DNA of 64,000 nt from Chaunax sp. Z400 (Eukaryota > Chordata > Actinopteri > Lophiiformes > Chaunacidae): the NCBI GenBank assembly GCA_037577475.1, contig CM075206.1, positions 10,508,401-10,572,400 of the forward strand. The letters run 5' to 3'. The first letter of the stretch is position 1. Each line of letters opens with the position of its first letter. The position numbers and the translations under genes were made by a program. Shown piece after piece: positions 59,701-64,000 of this stretch. The notes beneath the pieces were generated by a model. It saw only the letters and a program-made list of their open reading frames with translations. It was not told the DNA's origin and ran no database searches.

Positions 59701-62700
59701 TTGGACTTGTCTGACCTGATATAACACAAAAACAGGTTGCACGAAACTTTTTGAATGGGCGCACATTTATTTGACAGACACGAAATGCTCAAAGACAGGA
59801 AAAATAAACTCACCATATTTCAATGCTGGCAATCTCATCAAATAGCAGTAAACTCATCAGGACAGCATTCTCACTTCCACTACCGTTGTTCTCCTTCAAT
59901 ATCAAGGATGCTATAATGAAGACGGAATATACACAATTTAAAAAAGAACCACACACTCATCTGTATCACTCAGCCTCATGAATACATATCTAAGAATTTT
60001 AAATTCTAAATTTGATTAGAGACAAACACTAAACACCACAGTGAAGTTTGGAAACCCCTTATGAGGCTTGCCAACCCACATCAGGCTTTGCTAACAATAT
60101 GATTAATAATTTGAAATTTGACATCTGAGGTGCATTAAACTTTTAAGTGAAAACATTTAATTTGTTTAAAAATTTGGCATCGATTTTTACCCAAGAAAAA
60201 AAAATTATTTAGTATATCAGACTACAATAACAATATATAAAGAGGTACATAGGAAATCACAGTCAAGATGCTATAATTCAAATGAACTGTGTCCTCAATT
60301 ATAACAGAGTTTGGCAACAAATTATGCAACAGATGTGCAAAATCATTCTATGCAAAGTTCTAAACAATGCGCTGGTATTGCGCTGAGCTCCATAGCAGCA
60401 AGTTGCATCATACTGATATGCCACTTTCTGCCGTGTGACAACATGGTTAAAAGCTATGCATCAATGGATGGCTTGTGATTTTTTTTTTTGCAAACATGTC
60501 CCCCCAGCTATACAACACAATGCGTATAGCTGTTACTTAATGAGTTGTCGTGTGAACGTACCCCTGAGCAGTGTGAGGAGCAGGAGGCTGTGCTGTGCCA
60601 GGCTGTGCCTCAGAGACGGATCTGCATACACCAGCTTCCTCAGGATACATACGCAAGGCTCCAGCAGGCAGTCTAAGCTCTGGGGAGAACAGCAACATAC
60701 ACACTCTGTGTTTAATTGCATGGAAAACACAAACAAAGACACATAATCTCTTTCTTTCTCCTCCTGCTTCTGTGTCTGTCACGGAAAAAAAGCACAGATT
60801 CTTTTTATTGTCTCTTCACATAAGCTAAACCCAAATGCTGTGATTCTGCAGGTCACAGACAATGCAGAATTGGAAAAACACAACGTGCAGATATCCCTCT
60901 TATACACACTTGTTAAGTGGGATGGGTTATTTCTCATGGCTGTGTTCCTCTGCCATGTAGCCTGACATGCTGGATCATTACCCCTGTTAGCCGCTTTTGA
61001 TTCAAGGCCTGGGAATGATCAGCAGATTGTAATAACTCAAGGGCAAAAATCACTGCTGACCAGGGCCTGTCTGACACTATTAGCATAGGCCATTTCATCT
61101 TTCTATCATGCATGCATCAGTGGGTTTCCTCCACATTTGCTGGCAGCACGTATTCACATGAGCACATACAGCATAAACGAGGACATGTACAGAAATGGGA
61201 GAACATGAATCAGCATTTCTGAGATACAGGTATTCTTTGCGTACATATCTAATTAATCACGTTCGTGAAAGTCGGGTTGTTTTTACCTTGTTGCCGTTTA
61301 CACTCTCCTTAATGGAAGAAATGACTTTGTCTGTTATTCCGAGACCCTTCAGCACTGGGTGCATTGTTGTGTCTACAGGAAAGTAAGAACAATTCAATAT
61401 AATGACAATTAACATTTGCATAATCCTCAACTGTTTGCTTTCCAGGCTTGTCTAAACATACGGAGGTGGGAAGGCACAGACTATGCTGCACTCATTTCAA
61501 ATTGTAATTTTCACAGAGAGAGAGCTCTCTCTCTCTCTTAAATAAATTTTTTTTCATAATATGCATAAAACTTTTATCCCAAACTCTGTTTCGATCATTC
61601 AACCCTATGTTTAACCCTTAATATCATTCTCAAATCAGCTATTAGAGATGTGTTAATTCTTAGCAACTGTACTCCGCTTGTACACTTTGTAGTTATACTT
61701 AACAGATTTGCAAGTGCTTGTGGGGGAACAATGAAAAGCAGAGGGTGTTTTTTGGAAAAACTTAAAAAAACAGAGCAGATAAAATACCACGGATAAAAAA
61801 GTATAACCAGTCAGTGTGTTAGCCATTACAATATGAGTCTACATGAGCACTGCAACTGCAAGGACTAAGCCAATAAACAGAAATACACAGATACAGACCT
61901 AATGGGTGGTGTTCAAGTATTAGCCTGCCAGAACCGATACTGAATGTGGAAATGTTTTAAAATACTATACTTGAGTTTTACACTTTTACAGTTTATCACC
62001 ATCAGCAGTCTTTCACAGACAACTCACCCTGTAGCACTACAGACAACTGCTCTGCTGCCGATCTTCTCAGGGAAATGTCAACAGCGTCTGAAGACAGGAT
62101 ACCAAACAGCTTCTCCACTGACTCCACCTGGCCACCGTTTAACACATTAAGTAAACGCTAACATCTTCCTTGTATAAGTGTATCAAACGGTGTTGTTCAT
62201 TCTGTGTGTGTGTCTGTGGATTTATACCTTAAGGACAGACTTTTTGCTGGTGTCCAGTGTGATGTCTAAAGGGTTTCTGAGGCAGAAGAGATTGGGAAGT
62301 GAGGAGATCACTGGTTGATCCCGGTCTGGTCTGGCAGTGTTGGCCTCATCATCGCTACTTAGGTGGGGCAGGATTTGTTCTGCTGCTGCTATTCTCACAC
62401 TGTTAATAATGAACACAATTTAAGAATGATTTAATTGAAAACTGTATAAAACATCTGTGTAGAGATGATATATCAAGCCCTCTGTCTGCATTAGAATAGT
62501 AATAGAGGGTTGAATCTGTTAGCAGGCCTTTGTTTTATTTATTTATTTTTGAATGACATCCAAATGGTGAATGGCTGTCTAAAAAGGGCTAGCATGGCAG
62601 ACAAATTAATTGGCGGTTTTTTAATTTACCAGGGCTCGTCTCCGAGCCATTGTCTGGTGTTAATTTCCCTCTTTATCAATATTCATAGACTGGGCCTGGA

Positions 62701-63780
62701 TAGCCTTTTTAGACCTCACAGAGCACTTAGAAGACTTGATGAGCAGGATATCAGCTGACAGCAACAGACAGTTGTAATATGTCCATCACATCACATATTG
62801 TAGAGCAGAATATTTGACACTTTCAGGAGTTTGTGTGGTTCACAAAAAAACCTGACACCTAACATCAACCAAGCGGAGACAGAAAAGAAACATACAGATA
62901 AACGCACACATCTGAGCAGGCACTTACCACTCAAACAATAGAATACAACACAATATAATACAACAGAAACAAACAAAAAAAGATCCAGGGGCCAGACTCA
63001 CTTGGGTTGTTTAGTGAAAAGGAGGCGGAGTGCAGCTTTAAACTTGACTGTGCTTGGAAACACAATGCCTCTTGCCACATCTGACATGTCACTTATCAGC
63101 AGGACACAGTTTCCCAGTGGCTCTTCAGTGCTGGCATAACCCTGCCACAAACAGAAACACATACTGTACAATACTCAGACTGCCTCCGCAAAGCGAACAA
63201 TGGGGAATTCCAGCTCAGCAAAAACAGTAAATAAAATATGCTTTGATTATGCATGGTTTCATTTCATCTCTTGCTGACATGGCGGGCCGATCTTTGAATG
63301 GCCTCTTTGAATGAAATCACACTTGACAGCCTAGTCAAAATCTCATGTATATTCATGAACAATTTCCTGGCTCTGTTTTCTGAAACTGAACAATTAATAA
63401 AAGCATTTTTTTTTCCAAAAAGGAAACAATATAGCACAGAGTATATAAATAAGAGAATTATAACTAAATTTTTTCTCACTGGCAGCTCAATATGCAATCG
63501 TTTGTGGTCCAATAGCCCTAAAATTGCACTTTTGATAACCAAGTTTTGTTTGTAGACCACTTCTCCCCGCTCCATAAGAATAATGTAATAAGTTTCAGAC
63601 ATGATGCTGCTTTATGAGCTCTGCAGTACAAATACAAAACAGCCTCTAAAGAGAGCACACTACCTGTAATATGGGCATGACCGGGTAAAGTGCCTCATTG
63701 AATCGGTCCCAGGTTGATGCTGTCATCATCAATCGTCCCTTGAGCAGGAATAGCAGAATATCCTTGGCGGCAACATTCAC
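38643..63780 (-). CDS. rttn: Rotatin, last 34 coding exons (5' partial)
   Basis: Thirty-four exons on the minus strand join in frame into 1549 residues plus stop; the human protein is 2226 aa as I recall, so about 680 N-terminal residues lie right of the window. Rotatin is a large armadillo/HEAT-type alpha-helical protein of centrioles and ciliary basal bodies, needed for centriole elongation, left-right axis formation and brain development. Segments that support the call include LKGRLMMT, SPYCCVLPSSSDLMTLAPAR, TLQDPLKKTTARAL, CLGASALWALLHNNQ and the C-terminus YLLKSLENLSQLLNT. Every intron is GT-AG except one GC-AG at 51842-51847. Phases agree at all 33 junctions, which validates the boundaries together. 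The 3' UTR is very short. No frameshift or stop was found, so the gene looks intact. Confidence 0.94.
38848..38917 (-). CDS. rttn: rttn coding exon (window exon 33)
   Basis: Acceptor cccctcaaag (purine-rich, weak), donor gtatgt. 70 nt, phase 0-1. Encodes AKNTLKCPSVRLRIEEAHTS and then SKK. Confidence 0.9.
39148..39251 (-). CDS. rttn: rttn coding exon (window exon 32)
   Basis: Acceptor tctctcttccag, donor gtacaa. 104 nt, phase 1-0. Begins KAMKVLLCCLNSKEMETRCL and ends ASALWALLHNNQR, the last armadillo-like repeat. Confidence 0.93.
40191..40464 (-). CDS. rttn: rttn coding exon (window exon 31)
   Basis: Acceptor cttttatcag, donor gtatgc. 274 nt, phase 0-1, the longest exon seen here. Begins NNFLQAFPSVPIPKAGGIKD, then WLRLLVNLSFAEDGQQSIL, an armadillo-type repeat. 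Confidence 0.94.
40820..41013 (-). CDS. rttn: rttn coding exon (window exon 30)
   Basis: Acceptor gttttttcttcag, donor gtatga. 194 nt, phase 1-0. Contains SSLCGGGPGVGPGSKYTLSN, then IQKLSFSLLANLAMSRDCRG. Confidence 0.93.
41014..43866 (-). other. rttn: Large rttn intron (between window exons 29 and 30)
   Basis: 2.85 kb, with a poly(T) run near 42940. No repeat or gene was recognised; open frames at 41393 and 41693 have no support. Confidence 0.75.
43867..43993 (-). CDS. rttn: rttn coding exon (window exon 29)
   Basis: Acceptor gcctgtatag, donor gtctgt (weak). 127 nt, phase 0-1. Begins AVATDARLTLALYALWPWLL. Confidence 0.92.
44444..44521 (-). CDS. rttn: rttn coding exon (window exon 28)
   Basis: Acceptor tatattatcag, donor gtcagc (weak). 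78 nt, phase 0-0. Begins EEGHLKEVKLTVDILRSALY. The alternative donor gtgaat 11 nt earlier would break the phase. Confidence 0.87.
44787..44884 (-). CDS. rttn: rttn coding exon (window exon 27)
   Basis: Acceptor tttttttctag, donor gtgagc. 98 nt, phase 1-0. Begins GLIDNCVEQMKQTHFQLHLE. Confidence 0.93.
45022..45035. repeat. rttn: Poly(G)14 next to an rttn donor
   Basis: On the transcript strand it is C14 starting 6 nt inside the intron after window exon 26. Confidence 0.9.
45041..45146 (-). CDS. rttn: rttn coding exon (window exon 26)
   Basis: Acceptor ttgatgccag, donor gttaac followed at once by a 14-nt C run on the minus strand. 106 nt, phase 0-1. Begins SFEKRTLQDPLKKTTARALM. Confidence 0.93.
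45314..45516 (-). CDS. rttn: rttn coding exon (window exon 25)
   Basis: Acceptor gtttgtgcag, donor gtatgt. 203 nt, phase 1-0. Begins TLSVCVNEKLVDSTLHTVAL. Confidence 0.93.
45517..47417 (-). other. rttn: rttn intron (between window exons 24 and 25)
   Basis: 1.9 kb; contains the dispersed element at 46165-46540 and an AGAG-rich stretch near 46755-46790. Confidence 0.75.
46165..46540 (+). mobile_element. Teleost non-autonomous element (taggtggcgctatga type)
   Basis: Contains ctaccagtaggtggcgctat, gcttcctgtttcatggtgaa, atacgaaactgtctgcttct, cctatcaagtcctagggtgt and aaaaagattgcctgcatacg. I remember this set, in this order, as a repeat spread through many fish genomes. Ends not defined. Confidence 0.5.
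47418..47555 (-). CDS. rttn: rttn coding exon (window exon 24)
   Basis: Acceptor cctcttcag, donor gtacac. 138 nt, phase 1-1. Begins AGTRDAVCVCWADVFMLLAT, then LVRRDSSAAYP. Confidence 0.93.
47838..47988 (-). CDS. rttn: rttn coding exon (window exon 23)
   Basis: Acceptor gtgtttctag, donor gtcaga. 151 nt, phase 0-1. Begins FVSLLQFLSSLSKLLQLCVM. Confidence 0.93.
48322..48412 (-). CDS. rttn: rttn coding exon (window exon 22)
   Basis: Acceptor tttcttcctcag, donor gtgagg. 91 nt, phase 2-0. Begins LVHIGPIEKCLTELKTPNIL. Confidence 0.93.
48470..48680 (+). repeat. Teleost dispersed repeat fragment (gggctacaattaa type)
   Basis: Begins gttagggctacaattaatat and runs through AT-rich TTTAATCATTTT-type words, like the fragment at 13640. 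Diverged. Confidence 0.4.
48765..48966 (-). CDS. rttn: rttn coding exon (window exon 21)
   Basis: Acceptor gtgtctcacag, donor gtaaga. 202 nt, phase 1-2. Begins QSDTDTSESVTSQDSRQGEP and then enters helical sequence LLTNLLAILPDFTLTAL. Confidence 0.92.
49472..49559 (-). CDS. rttn: rttn coding exon (window exon 20)
   Basis: Acceptor gtccattacag, donor gtactg. 88 nt, phase 0-1. Begins IRGSGLHTPKGPSPLNITED, a low-complexity linker. Confidence 0.9.
49668..49765 (-). CDS. rttn: rttn coding exon (window exon 19, Ser-rich)
   Basis: Acceptor gcatgactag (weak), donor gtcagc (weak). 98 nt, phase 1-0. Encodes SENSLWCWRSVQSAPTVNSS and then a Ser-rich stretch. A rival frame (NRHPLSTPVDPP) is also open but finds no phase-compatible donor, so this register was chosen. 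Confidence 0.8.
49874..50072 (-). CDS. rttn: rttn coding exon (window exon 18)
   Basis: Acceptor tgctcttccag, donor gtaggt. 199 nt, phase 0-1. Begins HPCVHDEVSGVSLVGLPALQ. An overlapping open frame in another register is a shadow. Confidence 0.93.
50687..50764 (-). CDS. rttn: rttn coding exon (window exon 17)
   Basis: Acceptor gtgcatccag, donor gtcagc. 78 nt, phase 0-0. Begins AAFILQNLMVMPMPANAEEA. Confidence 0.93.
51018..51176 (-). CDS. rttn: rttn coding exon (window exon 16)
   Basis: Acceptor tctcatatcag, donor gtgcga (weak). 159 nt, phase 0-0. Begins VRIASLGLGAALSSVPSGCQ. Confidence 0.93.
51647..51757 (-). CDS. rttn: rttn coding exon (window exon 15)
   Basis: Acceptor tctgcatcag, donor gtatgg. 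111 nt, phase 0-0. Begins DFISQWSLGNEVAAEEASAS. The intron on its 5' side is only 90 nt. Confidence 0.93.
51848..51976 (-). CDS. rttn: rttn coding exon (window exon 14, GC donor)
   Basis: Acceptor ctccacacag. The donor is AAG followed by gcaagt, a strong GC-type donor. 129 nt, phase 0-0. Begins VISSFYVEWGGNSLSFMGKG. Confidence 0.92.
51977..52996 (-). other. rttn: rttn intron (between window exons 13 and 14)
   Basis: About 1.0 kb with no recognisable feature. Confidence 0.75.
52997..53216 (-). CDS. rttn: rttn coding exon (window exon 13)
   Basis: Acceptor ctatgtccag, donor gtgtgt. 220 nt, phase 2-0. Begins LCLALAGPFKSQLAVCLLQS. Confidence 0.93.
53641..53922 (+). mobile_element. Second copy of the ACCTCCGCC dispersed element
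   Basis: Starts acctccgcctaaagctcatg, contains tcctggatccataccatctt, aatttcattgaaatccgttc and aaaacgttttgagtaatcct, in the same order as 12412-12730. Its right terminal repeat is decayed. It lies in an rttn intron. Confidence 0.6.
54108..54274 (-). CDS. rttn: rttn coding exon (window exon 12)
   Basis: Acceptor catcacttag, donor gttgga (weak). 167 nt, phase 0-2. Begins ETESLLNLLLGVETQTSTQS. Confidence 0.92.
54275..55662 (-). other. rttn: rttn intron (between window exons 11 and 12)
   Basis: 1.4 kb; contains the AT-only tandem array at 55257-55519 close to the exon 11 side. Otherwise featureless. Confidence 0.75.
55257..55519. repeat. AT-only tandem array, 260 bp
   Basis: Almost pure A/T with repeating words such as tatatataaaatatatat and gtatatatagtatata; a higher-order unit of about 40 bp recurs. 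It can form long cruciforms and is likely unstable in length. Confidence 0.9.
55663..55819 (-). CDS. rttn: rttn coding exon (window exon 11)
   Basis: Acceptor cttcctgcag, donor gtacaa. 157 nt, phase 2-0. Begins FLQVRPASVEDERLLVGIVA and ends LLLNQ. Confidence 0.93.
55820..57287 (-). other. rttn: rttn intron (between window exons 10 and 11)
   Basis: 1.5 kb; only short AATT and TTTTG runs seen, no gene. Confidence 0.75.
57288..57530 (-). CDS. rttn: rttn coding exon (window exon 10)
   Basis: Acceptor cgtttccccacag, donor gtacaa. 243 nt, phase 2-2. Begins FHSDLKLSEAQVVLLRTVHF. Confidence 0.93.
57531..59348 (-). other. rttn: rttn intron (between window exons 9 and 10)
   Basis: 1.8 kb. Repeated CCTATCTTA words in both orientations between about 58290 and 59070 suggest an old palindromic element. 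A 122-codon plus-strand open frame at 58451 has no recognisable homology. Confidence 0.6.
59349..59537 (-). CDS. rttn: rttn coding exon (window exon 9)
   Basis: Acceptor tttttcttcag, donor gtaaga. 189 nt, phase 2-2. Begins YNIPFQAVTHHAVSPYCCVL, then LPSSSDLMTLAPARQAL. A longer open frame in another register is a shadow. Confidence 0.93.
59650..59715 (-). CDS. rttn: rttn coding exon (window exon 8)
   Basis: Acceptor gttatatcag, donor gtaaac. 66 nt, phase 2-2. Encodes SDKSNRDVSLSTFSLPLSII. Another frame is also open here; the phases of both neighbours select this one. Confidence 0.9.
59814..59910 (-). CDS. rttn: rttn coding exon (window exon 7)
   Basis: Acceptor cttcattatag, donor gtgagt. 97 nt, phase 1-2. 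Begins SLILKENNGSGSENAVLMSL. Confidence 0.92.
60562..60679 (-). CDS. rttn: rttn coding exon (window exon 6)
   Basis: Acceptor ttctccccag, donor gtacgt. 118 nt, phase 0-1. Begins SLDCLLEPCVCILRKLVYAD, an armadillo-like helix pair. Confidence 0.93.
61287..61372 (-). CDS. rttn: rttn coding exon (window exon 5)
   Basis: Acceptor tttcctgtag, donor gtaaaa. 86 nt, phase 1-0. Encodes TTMHPVLKGLGITDKVISS. Confidence 0.92.
62028..62127 (-). CDS. rttn: rttn coding exon (window exon 4)
   Basis: Acceptor ggtggccag with a weak pyrimidine tract; donor gtgagt. 100 nt, phase 0-1. Begins VESVEKLFGILSSDAVDISL. Confidence 0.91.
62228..62399 (-). CDS. rttn: rttn coding exon (window exon 3)
   Basis: Acceptor ttattaacag, donor gtataa. 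172 nt, phase 2-0. Contains AAAEQILPHLSSDDEANTAR, an acidic, probably unstructured linker. Confidence 0.92.
63002..63141 (-). CDS. rttn: rttn coding exon (window exon 2)
   Basis: Acceptor tttgtggcag, donor gtgagt. 140 nt, phase 0-2. Begins GYASTEEPLGNCVLLISDMS. Confidence 0.93.
63664..63780 (-). CDS. rttn: rttn coding exon (window exon 1 of 34)
   Basis: Acceptor tgatctatag, donor gtagtg. 117 nt, phase 0-0. Encodes KDILLFLLKGRLMMTASTWD. Residues 1-39 of the part in the window. Confidence 0.93.
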
Positions 63781-64000
63781 CTATAGATCACAGGTAAATT
63801 GCTGAGTTCACGCAGACACCGTTGACAAAATATTTACAAGCATGCGCTGAAAGTGACAGACTTCAAAACGTGTAAATTACTGTACATGACCCTGATGAAC
63901 CCTAACATTTACGATAACTGAGAAAAATATGCAACACACAGATATCCCTGTATTTTAACTCTTATGACTACCTGTATGGATTAAATGTATTCCTTCCAAC

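Noticed and set aside
1..64000. tRNA, rRNA, CRISPR or prokaryote-type defence systems
   Set aside because: No cloverleaf with A and B boxes, no rRNA-like conserved stretch and no bacterial gene organisation was seen.

Overview
The window is vertebrate nuclear DNA, almost certainly from a ray-finned (teleost) fish. It has long AT-rich introns, many dinucleotide microsatellites, several dispersed repeats of types I remember as common in teleosts, and short exons with GT-AG boundaries whose joined products match vertebrate proteins. Nothing suggests a prokaryote, phage or plasmid.

Three protein-coding genes can be read. (1) dok6, plus strand, seven coding exons between 12249 and 30642. The window begins inside what is taken to be its first intron; the first coding exon (about 22 residues) is not seen. 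Exons 2-8 join in frame into 310 residues plus stop and cover the PH domain, the PTB domain and the C-terminal tail of this RET/Trk adaptor. (2) A cd226-like immune receptor, minus strand, complete in six coding exons between 37629 and 34399: signal peptide, two Ig domains, one transmembrane helix and a basic cytoplasmic tail with a YVNL tyrosine motif, 349 residues. (3) rttn (rotatin), minus strand, the last 34 coding exons between 63780 and 38643, open at the right edge. They join in frame into 1549 residues plus stop, roughly the C-terminal 70 percent of this centriole/cilium protein. The order and orientation (dok6 forward, cd226 and rttn reverse) is what I recall for human 18q22, so the block looks like conserved synteny. 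The three proteins have no shared pathway; the clustering is positional.

Region by region: 1-12248 is noncoding (presumed dok6 intron 1) with microsatellites and two perfect hairpins. 12249-30642 holds dok6 exons 2-8, with introns carrying repeats: a TIR-like dispersed element plus minisatellite plus MITE cluster (12412-13290), and a second MITE copy nested in a LINE-type fragment (17640-18412). 30643-about 33012 is the dok6 3' UTR, which contains two exon-like segments I cannot assign. 33013-34398 is intergenic with old repeats. 34399-37629 is cd226. 37630-38581 is a short spacer. 38582-64000 is rttn.

The points most worth checking are a phase-compatible 33-nt candidate cassette microexon in dok6 intron 7 (29307-29339), a dok6 splice donor that is the first GT of a (GT)11 microsatellite, an orphan terminal-exon-like segment at 32367, a GC-AG intron in rttn, and the MITE nested in a LINE fragment. 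I found no evidence of a new multi-gene system. All homology statements come from recognising sequence by eye and from memory; no database was searched.
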